Below are positions 1 to 5,953 of a stretch of 5,953 nt of DNA, piece by piece. Below the pieces are notes generated by a model that saw only the letters and a program-made list of their open reading frames with translations, searched no databases and was not told the origin of the DNA. The first letter of the stretch is position 1. Every line of letters starts with the position of its first letter. The DNA is from Lactobacillaceae bacterium UBA639 (GTDB lineage Bacteria > Bacillota > Bacilli > Lactobacillales > Lactobacillaceae), in the NCBI GenBank assembly GCA_002299975.1, contig DBOT01000042.1, positions 1,903 through 7,855 on the forward strand, written 5' to 3'. Made by a program: the position numbers and the translations under genes.

Positions 1-2
1 CC

Positions 3-20
3 CTACTACTACGACTATTT
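3..20 (-). other. DnaA-trio array of oriC (left edge)
   Basis: The + strand reads CTA CTA CTA CGA CTA TTT, so the complementary strand read 3' to 5' is GAT GAT GAT GCT GAT AAA. This is the triplet pattern of the DnaA-trio element known from Bacillus subtilis, where the initiator DnaA assembles on one single strand next to a DnaA box and opens the origin. In B. subtilis the element also lies between the dnaA and dnaN genes, next to an A/T-rich tract and upstream of dnaN, as here. The fourth triplet (GCT) lacks the conserved middle A. The DnaA box and short GC-rich spacer that should precede it would be left of base 1; only CCC is visible. The assignment is inferred from pattern and position. 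Confidence 0.7.
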
Positions 21-47
21 TAAACTATAAAATATATTTATATATAA
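16..47. other. A/T-rich DNA unwinding element of oriC
   Basis: Thirty-one of these 32 bases are A or T (the exception is C25), in sharp contrast to the surrounding sequence. It directly follows the DnaA-trio triplets and ends at the dnaN ribosome binding site. This arrangement matches the duplex-unwinding region of Bacillota origins located between dnaA and dnaN. TATAAA- and TATATT-like hexamers occur inside it and could serve a dnaN promoter, but no convincing -35 partner is visible, so I do not call one. Confidence 0.65.
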
Positions 48-51
48 GGAG
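46..51 (+). promoter_or_regulatory. dnaN ribosome binding site
   Basis: AAGGAG lies 9 nt before the ATG at 61 and supports that start. It abuts the right end of the unwinding tract, so origin and translation signals are packed into about 50 bases. Confidence 0.85.
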
Positions 52-60
52 CGATCATCA

Positions 61-1203
61 ATGAAATTCACCATCAACCGACCGGCATTCATCAGCCAAC
101 TCAACAACGTTTTACGTGCTATTTCATCCAAAACTACTATTCCCATCCTGACTGGCCTCAAAATGGTTGTTGATAAAGAAAGAATCGTCTTAACCGGTAG
201 CAACTCCGATATCACGATTGAAAGTGTTATCGATGCTAGCAATCCAGACTACGATCTAACCGTCGAAGATCCAGGTGCCATTGTGTTGCCTGCCCGTTTC
301 TTTAGTGAAATTGTAAAAAAGCTGCCAGATAAGCAGGTAACCATTGAAGTTACAAGTAGCTTTCAGGCTGATATTACTTCCGGAACTGCCAAGTTCCAGA
401 TCAACGGTCAGGATGCGGAAAACTTCCCTCATTTGCCAGAAGTAGAAACTGATAAGACCATTACTTTGCCAAATGATGTCTTAAAGGAAGTCATCCGGCA
501 AACCGTTATCGCTGTTTCTAAGCAAGAAAGTCGGCCAATCCTTGCCGGTATCCACATTACCCTGCACGATGGCTTGCTGACTGCCGTTGCTACCGATAGC
601 CACCGGCTTGCGCAACGGAAAGTGGCCTTGAACGATGTTGACAATGGAATCGATTTTGACGTTATTATCCCCGGGAAGAGTATGAACGAACTTTCGGGAA
701 TGATCAGTGATGTTGACGAAGACGTTCAGGTCCAGGTAACGGAGAACCAGATTCTGTTCATCTTTGGTAACACCCACTTCTACTCACGGTTGCTGGAAGG
801 AAATTACCCAGAAACCAGTCAATTGATCCCAAAGACGGCCGACACCACGGTTGAACTGGATGCCGGCAGCTTCCTGGCCTCCATCGAGCGGGCTTCCCTG
901 CTATCACACGAAAGTCGTAATGATGTAGTTAAGCTCACTTTGAAGCCAAGCGAAAACTTAGTCCGGATCAGCAGTGACTCCCCTGATATCGGGACAGTTG
1001 AAGAAGAGGTTGCTACGACCAGCTTGGACGGCAACGACCTTGAAATTTCATTTAACCCGAACTACATGAAGGATGCCCTGCGCTCATTCGGTCAGACGAC
1101 CGTTAAGATCTCCTTCACCTCACCATTGCGGCCATTCACCCTGGTACCAACAGAAGATGGTGAAAACTTTGTCCACCTGATTACGCCAGTGCGGACGTTC
1201 TAA
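61..1203 (+). CDS. dnaN: DNA polymerase III sliding clamp (beta subunit)
   Basis: DnaN is the ring-shaped homodimeric clamp that encircles DNA and tethers the replicative polymerase; it also recruits ligase, MutS/MutL and translesion polymerases through its hydrophobic pocket. The protein is complete at 380 aa, normal for the family (about 366-380). It starts MKFTINRPAF, typical of Gram-positive DnaN. Three clamp domains can be followed: about residues 1-125, 128-250 and 251-380. Recognisable conserved stretches are RPILAGIHI (158-166), TDSHRLA (178-184), EGNYP (246-250), FNPNYMKDAL (331-340) and SPLRPF (354-359), and the C-terminus ends LITPVRTF, which forms part of the peptide-binding groove. 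ATG is supported by AAGGAG 9 nt upstream. The gene follows the oriC element and is closed by a strong terminator 23 nt after the stop, so it is probably the last gene of a dnaA-dnaN unit. No damage is seen. Confidence 0.98.
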   Translation: MKFTINRPAFISQLNNVLRAISSKTTIPILTGLKMVVDKERIVLTGSNSDITIESVIDASNPDYDLTVEDPGAIVLPARFFSEIVKKLPDKQVTIEVTSSFQADITSGTAKFQINGQDAENFPHLPEVETDKTITLPNDVLKEVIRQTVIAVSKQESRPILAGIHITLHDGLLTAVATDSHRLAQRKVALNDVDNGIDFDVIIPGKSMNELSGMISDVDEDVQVQVTENQILFIFGNTHFYSRLLEGNYPETSQLIPKTADTTVELDAGSFLASIERASLLSHESRNDVVKLTLKPSENLVRISSDSPDIGTVEEEVATTSLDGNDLEISFNPNYMKDALRSFGQTTVKISFTSPLRPFTLVPTEDGENFVHLITPVRTF

Positions 1204-1226
1204 CATAAATGACTAAATAACTATGG

Positions 1227-1258
1227 AAAGTCACCTGCTCAATTGCGGGTGGCTTTTT
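1227..1258 (+). terminator. Rho-independent terminator after dnaN
   Basis: A 9-bp stem pairs 1230-1238 (GTCACCTGC) with 1245-1253 (GCGGGTGGC), with two G-U pairs and a 6-nt loop (TCAATT). It is followed directly by TTTTT (1254-1258). Upstream AAA (1227-1229) can pair with the first T residues, lengthening the stem to 12 bp. Position and form are those of a strong intrinsic terminator that separates dnaN from the yaaA-recF-gyrBA operon. No strong read-through path is evident. Confidence 0.93.
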
Positions 1259-1373
1259 AATTTACCCTGCTAAGCTAATTTTTAAATGCAAAAGTGACGG
1301 AAAGTGGTTTGATCGGTCCGTTGACCATTTCAGAAGCGATTTTGAAAAAAATGCCTCAAAGGGTATTAACGGG

Positions 1374-1401
1374 CTGAGATAGGCTCTTAACGCCTATTCA
1401 G
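1374..1401. repeat. Bulged inverted repeat upstream of yaaA promoter
   Basis: The arms CTGA-(G)-ATAGGC (1374-1384) and GCCTATTCAG (1392-1401) are complementary over 10 bp, with a single unpaired G at 1378 and a 7-nt loop or centre (TCTTAAC). No T-tract follows, so it is not a terminator. It ends 11 bases before the extended -10 of the yaaA promoter and covers the place where a -35 box would sit, as an operator or activator site would. It lies upstream of the expected transcription start, so it is more likely a DNA site than an RNA structure of the yaaA mRNA. The binding factor is unknown. Confidence 0.6.
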
Positions 1402-1408
1402 TGGATAA
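1400..1408 (-). promoter_or_regulatory. DnaA-box-like 9-mer in yaaA promoter
   Basis: AGTGGATAA on the + strand is TTATCCACT on the - strand, matching 8 of 9 bases of the DnaA box consensus TTATCCACA. It lies between the inverted repeat and the extended -10, where bound DnaA could affect RNA polymerase. An 8/9 match is expected about once by chance in a window of this size, and another sits inside dnaN (548-556), so only the promoter position makes this one a candidate. Confidence 0.4.
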
Positions 1409-1411
1409 CTG

Positions 1412-1420
1412 TGCTATAAT
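1412..1420 (+). promoter_or_regulatory. Extended -10 promoter of yaaA-recF-gyrB-gyrA
   Basis: TGC-TATAAT is a perfect consensus -10 hexamer (1415-1420) with the TGn extension at 1412-1414. At the expected -35 distance (around 1391-1398) there is no TTGACA-like hexamer; that region is the right arm of the inverted repeat. The promoter therefore seems to depend on the extended -10, possibly with an activator. Transcription would start near 1427, giving a leader of about 20 nt before the yaaA GTG. As no other promoter or terminator is evident up to gyrA, it probably serves the whole operon. Confidence 0.8.
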
Positions 1421-1434
1421 AGAATAAGTAAAGT

Positions 1435-1440
1435 AGGTGA
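1435..1440 (+). promoter_or_regulatory. yaaA ribosome binding site
   Basis: AGGTGA pairs with the 3' part of the anti-Shine-Dalgarno sequence and lies 6 nt before the GTG at 1447, which decides that non-ATG start. Confidence 0.75.
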
Positions 1441-1446
1441 ATTAGT

Positions 1447-1668
1447 GTGGAAGATAAGCAAATCACGATTGACCGACCATTTATTACGCTCGGTCAATTG
1501 CTAAAAGAAGAAGGAATCATTCCCACCGGTGGCGCGGCCAAGTGGTACCTCAAGGAAAACAAGGTCCTTGTAAACGGCGAGCCAGACGACCGACGGGGCC
1601 GGAAATTGTACCCTGACGACCAGGTTGTTCTTCCCGATTACCCAACGCTGGTCATCAAGGCTAAGTAG
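1447..1668 (+). CDS. yaaA: S4 domain RNA-binding protein YaaA
   Basis: This is a small, probably cytoplasmic RNA-binding protein of the YaaA/RlbA family, found between dnaN and recF in many Bacillota; a role with ribosomes has been proposed, but the exact function is poorly known. The protein is 73 aa, the usual size, and is essentially one S4 fold. ITLGQLLKEEGII (13-25) forms the first helix, GGAAKWYL (28-35) the second, and NKVLVNGEPDDRRGRKLYPDDQV (38-60) the basic RNA-binding loop and turn characteristic of S4 domains. The start is GTG, chosen because AGGTGA lies 6 nt upstream and because the only later candidates would remove the S4 helix. It is the first gene of the presumed operon, 9 nt ahead of recF. 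Identity is certain at family level; the biological role is not shown by the sequence. Confidence 0.95.
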   Translation: MEDKQITIDRPFITLGQLLKEEGIIPTGGAAKWYLKENKVLVNGEPDDRRGRKLYPDDQVVLPDYPTLVIKAK

Positions 1669-1677
1669 GCGACGGCG

Positions 1678-2802
1678 ATGATTCTGACGGAACTACGGTT
1701 ACATAACTTCAGAAACTATCAGGATCTGACCGTTCATTTTGCCCCTGGAATCAACGTCTTAATTGGTCGTAATGCCCAGGGGAAGACCAACATGCTGGAG
1801 GCGATCTACGCCCTGTCCCTGACCCGGAGCCACCGGACCAGCAATGACCGGGAGCTGATTAACTGGCAGCAGCAGTCCGCATCCATCAGTGGTGTGGTCC
1901 AGAAGGCAACGGGGAAGGTTCCGCTGGAGTTGCAATTTACCAAGAATGGTAAGAAAGCCAAGGTTAACCACCTTGAGCAGGCCCGGCTCGGTCAGTATGT
2001 CGGGCAATTGAACACCATCCTATTCGCTCCCGAAGACCTCTCATTGGTAAAGGGGGCGCCTGCTGTTCGGCGGCGTTTCATGGATATGGAATTTAGTCAG
2101 ATGAGCAGTAAGTATTTGTACGATGCGAGCCAGTTTCGGACACTCTTGCGGCAGCGTAACAAGTACTTGAAACAATTGAAATATGGTCAGCAACATGACC
2201 GGGTTCTTCTAACGGTCCTGTCAGACCAGCTAGCAGCGTATGGTGCCGAAGTGATCGTTGCTCGGCATCATTTTTTGCAGCATTTGGAGAAGTGGGCAGC
2301 GGACCTGCACTACCAGATTTCACTCAATCAAGAGAAGCTCCACCTGGCCTACGTGACCCAGGTGAAGGTGGATGATGAGACGACGGTTGATCAGGCTTAC
2401 CATGAATTGTTAAAGCAATACACGGATAATCAGGAGCGCGAGATTGACCAGGGAACCACGATGTATGGTCCCCAGCGTGATGATATTCGTTTCATGGTCA
2501 ACGGCAAGAACATCCAAGCCTTTGGTTCGCAGGGCCAGCAGCGAACGACCGCCCTGTCGGTCAAGCTGGCCGAGATCGATCTGATGAAGGAGCAGACGGG
2601 TGAGTACCCGCTCCTGCTTTTGGATGATGTTTTGTCAGAACTTGATCCGGTCCGCCAGACGCACCTGCTGACGGCGATTCAGGATAAGGTTCAGACCTTT
2701 CTGACCACTACTAGTCTGAGTGATGTAGCCCGGCAGCTGATTAAGGAACCAACGATTTTTGAGATTAAACACGGCACTTTGAACAAGGAGGAAGCACAGT
2801 GA
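1678..2802 (+). CDS. recF: DNA replication/repair protein RecF
   Basis: RecF is an SMC/ABC-like ATPase that binds gapped DNA and, with RecO and RecR, loads RecA at single-strand gaps and stalled forks. The 374-aa protein is full length for the family. It begins with the typical [14 protein letters not shown] motif. Walker A is GRNAQGKT (30-37, Lys36 binds phosphate). The ABC signature is SQGQQRT (284-290), preceded by YGPQRDDI (263-270). Walker B is [12 protein letters not shown] (312-323, Asp316/Asp317), and TTTSLSD (343-349) follows as the switch region. The start ATG is 9 nt after the yaaA stop. It has only a weak Shine-Dalgarno (AGGCGA), so translation coupled to yaaA is likely. The stop codon overlaps the gyrB start by 4 nt, and the gyrB ribosome binding site lies inside its last codons. 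No defect is visible. Confidence 0.97.
   Translation: MILTELRLHNFRNYQDLTVHFAPGINVLIGRNAQGKTNMLEAIYALSLTRSHRTSNDRELINWQQQSASISGVVQKATGKVPLELQFTKNGKKAKVNHLEQARLGQYVGQLNTILFAPEDLSLVKGAPAVRRRFMDMEFSQMSSKYLYDASQFRTLLRQRNKYLKQLKYGQQHDRVLLTVLSDQLAAYGAEVIVARHHFLQHLEKWAADLHYQISLNQEKLHLAYVTQVKVDDETTVDQAYHELLKQYTDNQEREIDQGTTMYGPQRDDIRFMVNGKNIQAFGSQGQQRTTALSVKLAEIDLMKEQTGEYPLLLLDDVLSELDPVRQTHLLTAIQDKVQTFLTTTSLSDVARQLIKEPTIFEIKHGTLNKEEAQ
2785..2791 (+). promoter_or_regulatory. gyrB ribosome binding site within recF
   Basis: AAGGAGG sits 7 nt before the GTG at 2799, inside the recF codons for Lys-Glu-Glu near its C-terminus. It fixes the non-ATG start of gyrB and indicates independent initiation in addition to stop/start coupling. 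Confidence 0.88.
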
Positions 2803-4745
2803 GCGACGAGCATAAGGAAACAAAGGCTGAGCTGGCGAGCGAATACGATGCCAGCCAGATTCAAGTTCTGAAGGGGTTAGATGCGGTTCGTAAGCGTCCC
2901 GGAATGTACATCGGTTCGACGTCTGCACAAGGTTTACACCACCTTGTTTGGGAAATTGTCGACAACGGGATCGATGAGGCCTTAGCAGGATTTTGTACCG
3001 AGATCAACGTTGAGGTCGAACCCGATAACAGTATCACGGTCCGCGATAACGGGCGGGGGATCCCAGTTGATACCCAAAAGGAAACCGGGAAGCCTGCTTT
3101 GGAGACCGTCTTCACGGTCCTGCACGCCGGTGGTAAGTTCGGCGGTGGCGGCTACAAGGTCTCCGGTGGTTTGCACGGTGTTGGGGCCTCAGTTGTTAAC
3201 GCTCTGTCAACGGAGCTGGACGTCAAGGTTGCCCGGCAAGGCAAGCGCTACTACATGGACTTCGATCACGGTCATGTTAAGACATCCATGAAGGTGATTG
3301 ACACGGGGCTGCCGGAGGATGTTCACGGGACTACGGTGCACTTCAAGCCGGATCCGGATATCTTCCGTGAAACTACGACTTACAACATCAAGACCCTGAC
3401 TGACCGCCTGCGTGAACTGGCCTTCTTGAACAAGGGCTTGAAGATCACGATCGAGGATAAGCGGGACCAGGATGCTGAGCGCCAGGAATTCCTCTACGAA
3501 GGTGGGATCCGTCACTACGTTGAGTACCTTAACCGGGGACGGGAAGTACTCTTTAACCCACCAATCTACGTTGAAGGTAAGGAAAACAACATTACGGTAG
3601 AAGTATCCCTCCAGTACATTAACGGCTACCGGAGCGAGCTGTTGACCTTCACCAATAACATCCACACCTACGAAGGTGGGACCCACGAGACGGGGTTCAA
3701 GATGGCCCTGACCCGGGTAATCAATGACTACGGTCACAAGAGCGGGGCCCTGAAGAGCAATGAGACCCTCTCTGGGGATGATGTTCGTGAAGGATTAATC
3801 GCGGTGGTTTCCATCAAGCACCCTGATCCACAGTTTGAAGGGCAGACCAAGACTAAGCTGGGGAACTCCGATGCCCGGACAGCCACTGACCACATCTTTG
3901 CCGAGACCTTCAACCGCTTCTTAATGGAACACCCTGATGAAGCCAAGAAGATCATTGAAAAGGGTCAATTGGCTTCCAAGGCGCGGGTTGCCGCCAAGCG
4001 TGCCCGGGAGGTTACCCGGAAGAAGAGTGGCCTGGAGATTTCCAACCTGCCTGGTAAGCTGGCCGACAACACCAGTAAGGACCCGAACATCTCTGAATTA
4101 TTCATCGTCGAGGGGGACTCCGCCGGTGGTTCCGCTAAGCAGGGCCGTTCACGGCTGACCCAGGCGATCTTGCCAATTCGGGGAAAGATTTTAAACGTTG
4201 AGAAGGCTAGCCTGGACCGGGTTCTGGCCAACGACGAAATTCGTTCCCTCTTCACGGCTCTGGGAACCGGCTTTGGGGATGATTTTGACATCACCAAGGC
4301 TAATTACCACAAACTGATCATCATGACCGATGCCGATGTCGACGGGGCCCACATTCGGACCCTGCTCCTGACCCTGTTCTACCGGTTCATGAAGCCGATG
4401 ATCACCCACGGCTACGTCTACATTGCGCAGCCGCCGTTGTACCAAGTTCGGCAGGGGAAGTTCGTCAAGTACATTGAATCTGATGAAGAGTTGGAGCGGG
4501 TTGTTAACTCCCTGCAGCCAAGTCCTAAGCCGGTTATCCAGCGGTACAAGGGGCTTGGTGAAATGGACGCCGAGCAGCTCTGGGAAACCACGATGGATCC
4601 TGAACACCGGCACTTACTGCGGGTTCAACTAGATGACGCCAAGCAGGCGGATGAAATCTTCCCAATGCTGATGGGTACTAAGGTTGGCCCACGGCGAGAC
4701 TTTATCGAACAAAATGCCAAGTTTGTTGAGAACCTGGACCTGTAA
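2799..4745 (+). CDS. gyrB: DNA gyrase subunit B
   Basis: GyrB is the ATPase/TOPRIM subunit of gyrase (GyrA2GyrB2), which introduces negative supercoils and relieves torsion ahead of forks. The 648-aa protein is full length for Gram-positive GyrB. The GHKL ATPase domain (about 28-230) shows [13 protein letters not shown] (52-64, catalytic Glu52, Mg-binding Asn56), DNGRGIP (83-89) and GGLHGVGA (123-130). The transducer contains the ATP-contacting QTK loop (349-351). The TOPRIM domain shows [15 protein letters not shown] (436-450, Glu438) and the metal-binding [11 protein letters not shown] (510-520; Asp511, 513, 515). The tail contains [24 protein letters not shown] (581-604), whose MD and MDPEHR forms favour GyrB over ParE. 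The start is GTG: the next Met (residue 36) lies inside a conserved motif, and a strong ribosome binding site is 7 nt upstream. It overlaps the recF stop (GTGA), and gyrA follows after 33 nt. Confidence 0.98.
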   Translation: MSDEHKETKAELASEYDASQIQVLKGLDAVRKRPGMYIGSTSAQGLHHLVWEIVDNGIDEALAGFCTEINVEVEPDNSITVRDNGRGIPVDTQKETGKPALETVFTVLHAGGKFGGGGYKVSGGLHGVGASVVNALSTELDVKVARQGKRYYMDFDHGHVKTSMKVIDTGLPEDVHGTTVHFKPDPDIFRETTTYNIKTLTDRLRELAFLNKGLKITIEDKRDQDAERQEFLYEGGIRHYVEYLNRGREVLFNPPIYVEGKENNITVEVSLQYINGYRSELLTFTNNIHTYEGGTHETGFKMALTRVINDYGHKSGALKSNETLSGDDVREGLIAVVSIKHPDPQFEGQTKTKLGNSDARTATDHIFAETFNRFLMEHPDEAKKIIEKGQLASKARVAAKRAREVTRKKSGLEISNLPGKLADNTSKDPNISELFIVEGDSAGGSAKQGRSRLTQAILPIRGKILNVEKASLDRVLANDEIRSLFTALGTGFGDDFDITKANYHKLIIMTDADVDGAHIRTLLLTLFYRFMKPMITHGYVYIAQPPLYQVRQGKFVKYIESDEELERVVNSLQPSPKPVIQRYKGLGEMDAEQLWETTMDPEHRHLLRVQLDDAKQADEIFPMLMGTKVGPRRDFIEQNAKFVENLDL

Positions 4746-4765
4746 ACAGTCACAAGAAATTAAAA

Positions 4766-4771
4766 AGGAGG
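4766..4771 (+). promoter_or_regulatory. gyrA ribosome binding site
   Basis: AGGAGG, within a longer AAAAAGGAGGAG run, is 7 nt before the TTG at 4779. The later in-frame ATG at 4794 would be 22 nt away, too far, so the site selects TTG as the start. Confidence 0.88.
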
Positions 4772-4778
4772 AGCGGCA

Positions 4779-5953
4779 TTGGCTGAAGAAAATATGTCAA
4801 ACCGGATCACGGACGTCAAGCTGACGAGCCAGATGAAAAACTCATTCCTGGACTATGCCATGAGTGTTATCGTCTCGCGGGCTCTGCCAGACGTACGTGA
4901 TGGCTTAAAGCCGGTTCAGCGGCGGATCCTGTACGGGATGAACGAACTGGGGGTTACCCCGGATAAGCCTTATAAGAAGTCGGCCCGGATTGTCGGGGAC
5001 GTCATGGGGAAGTTCCACCCCCACGGTGACTCCTCAATCTACGAAGGATTGGTCCGGATGGCGCAGGACTTTAGTTACCGTTACATGCTGGTTGATGGTC
5101 ACGGTAACTTCGGGTCAGTCGACGGTGATAGTGCGGCCGCCATGCGTTATACCGAGGCGAAGATGAGTAAGATCGCGGTGGAGATGCTGCGTGACATTAA
5201 TAAGGACACCGTGGACTTCCATCCGAACTACGATGGTACGGAAAAGGAACCCGACGTTCTGCCAGCACGTTTCCCAAACCTGCTGGTTAACGGTGCTTCC
5301 GGGATTGCCGTCGGGATGGCTACCAACATTCCGACCCATAACCTCGGTGAAGTCATCAGTGCCATCCACATGCTGATGGACAACCCGGATGCCACCACGG
5401 AAGATCTGATGAAGGTTCTGCCGGGACCAGACTTCCCAACTGGTGGGGTCGTCATGGGTAAATCCGGGATCCGTAAGGCCTACGAGACTGGTCGTGGCAC
5501 GATCATCGTGCGGGCCAAGGTTGATATTGAGGAACAGAAGAACGGTAAGCAACGGATTATCGTCCATGAGATTCCGTACATGGTCAATAAGGCTAAGCTG
5601 ATCGAGCGGATTGCTGAACTGGCCCGGAACAAGGAGATCGACGGGATCACCGATATCAATGATGAAACCGACCGTGACGGGATGCGGATTGTAATCGACG
5701 TCCGGCGGGATGCCAGCGCCGAGGTCATCCTGAACAACCTCTACAAGATGACTTTGATGCAGACGACCTTCAACTTCAATATGTTGGCGATTGTCAACGG
5801 AGCTCCAAAGATCTTGAGCCTGAAGCAGATCCTGCAATACTACCTTGAGCACCAGGAAAACGTCGTCCGACGGCGGACCAAGTTTGACCTGAAGAAGGCC
5901 CAGAGTCGGGCGCACATCGTTGCCGGGCTGCGGATCGCCCTCGACCACATCGA
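4779..5953 (+). CDS. gyrA: DNA gyrase subunit A, 5' part (runs off window)
   Basis: GyrA is the DNA-breaking and rejoining subunit of gyrase. The frame is open from TTG at 4779 to the window end: 391 complete codons plus 2 bases, just under half of the usual 800-850 aa. The protein starts [20 protein letters not shown] and contains the winged-helix breakage domain. The quinolone-determining segment reads [17 protein letters not shown] (80-96), with Ser85 and Glu89 at the E. coli Ser83 and Asp87 positions. The catalytic pair is Arg123-Tyr124 in SAAAMRYTE, and the DNA-intercalating Ile is 176 in [33 protein letters not shown] separates it from ParC, which usually has a GNxGSMDGDPPAAMRY form. 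The start is TTG rather than ATG at 4794 because AGGAGG lies 7 nt upstream of TTG. The tower end, coiled coil, C-terminal wrapping domain and GyrA box are off the window; the cut is due to the window, not a mutation. Confidence 0.97.
   Translation, partial: MAEENMSNRITDVKLTSQMKNSFLDYAMSVIVSRALPDVRDGLKPVQRRILYGMNELGVTPDKPYKKSARIVGDVMGKFHPHGDSSIYEGLVRMAQDFSYRYMLVDGHGNFGSVDGDSAAAMRYTEAKMSKIAVEMLRDINKDTVDFHPNYDGTEKEPDVLPARFPNLLVNGASGIAVGMATNIPTHNLGEVISAIHMLMDNPDATTEDLMKVLPGPDFPTGGVVMGKSGIRKAYETGRGTIIVRAKVDIEEQKNGKQRIIVHEIPYMVNKAKLIERIAELARNKEIDGITDINDETDRDGMRIVIDVRRDASAEVILNNLYKMTLMQTTFNFNMLAIVNGAPKILSLKQILQYYLEHQENVVRRRTKFDLKKAQSRAHIVAGLRIALDHI

Noticed and set aside
26..38. TATAAA- and TATATT-like -10 hexamers for a separate dnaN promoter
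   Set aside because: No acceptable -35 lies at 16-18 bp upstream; the whole tract is A/T by nature as an unwinding element, so such hexamers are expected.
548..556. GTATCCACA, an 8/9 DnaA box match inside dnaN
   Set aside because: It lies in constrained coding sequence (Gly-Ile-His codons) with no neighbouring boxes, and about one such match is expected by chance in the window.
1321..1349. TTGACC as a possible -35 of another promoter
   Set aside because: At 16-18 bp downstream there is only an A-rich run with no -10-like hexamer.
1336..1354. Small A/T hairpin with GAAA loop (ATTTT/AAAAT plus GC/GC with a bulged G)
   Set aside because: Only 7 weak pairs, no T-tract on either strand, and easily formed by chance in an A/T-rich gap.
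1351..1377. Short open frame ATG...TGA (8 codons) upstream of yaaA
   Set aside because: No ribosome binding site precedes the ATG and it lies upstream of the predicted transcription start.
3207..3737. Long open frame on the - strand opposite gyrB (176 codons)
   Set aside because: It is a shadow of the GyrB ATPase/transducer coding sequence, with no own ribosome binding site or recognisable domain.
4737..4751. Small hairpin over the gyrB stop codon (CTGT-AA-ACAG core)
   Set aside because: The two-base loop is sterically poor, the stem is short and no T-tract follows; gyrB and gyrA look co-transcribed.
5115..5948. Long open frame on the - strand opposite gyrA (277 codons)
   Set aside because: It is antisense to highly conserved GyrA coding sequence, resembles no family I recognise, and arises from GC-biased third positions; gyrA in the + frame explains the region.

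Overview
This window is the classic origin-proximal replication block of a low-GC Gram-positive bacterium (Bacillota), in the order dnaN - yaaA - recF - gyrB - gyrA, all on the + strand. The protein sequences (long GyrB N-terminus, GyrA with Ser85/Glu89, S4 protein YaaA between dnaN and recF) fit Lactobacillaceae. The frequent CGG arginine codons and the moderately high GC of recF, gyrB and gyrA suggest a Limosilactobacillus-like lactobacillus. The genus is an inference from sequence style, not a database match.

Bases 1-60 are the right-hand end of the dnaA-dnaN intergenic region. They appear to carry the unwinding end of oriC: a run of DnaA-trio triplets (3-20) running into an almost pure A/T stretch (16-47), then the dnaN ribosome binding site. 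dnaA itself and the adjoining DnaA boxes should lie just left of the window. dnaN (61-1203) encodes the complete sliding clamp and ends in a strong intrinsic terminator (1227-1258), which closes the presumed dnaA-dnaN transcription unit.

The 243-base gap 1204-1446 holds that terminator, a stretch with no convincing gene (1259-1373), a bulged inverted repeat (1374-1401), a DnaA-box-like 9-mer (1400-1408) and an extended -10 promoter (1412-1420). This promoter probably drives a second operon, yaaA-recF-gyrB-gyrA. Inside that operon the spacing is tight: 9 nt yaaA/recF, a 4-nt overlap recF/gyrB, and 33 nt gyrB/gyrA, with no terminator in any gap. gyrA is cut by the window end after 391 complete codons.

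Functionally the block joins chromosome initiation (oriC edge), processive synthesis (DnaN), gap repair and fork protection (RecF) and negative supercoiling (GyrB2GyrA2), plus a small S4-fold RNA-binding protein (YaaA). I found no mobile element, CRISPR array, tRNA/rRNA, broken gene or plausible new multi-gene system. The points most worth a second look are the oriC element at the left edge and the undescribed operator-like architecture in front of yaaA.
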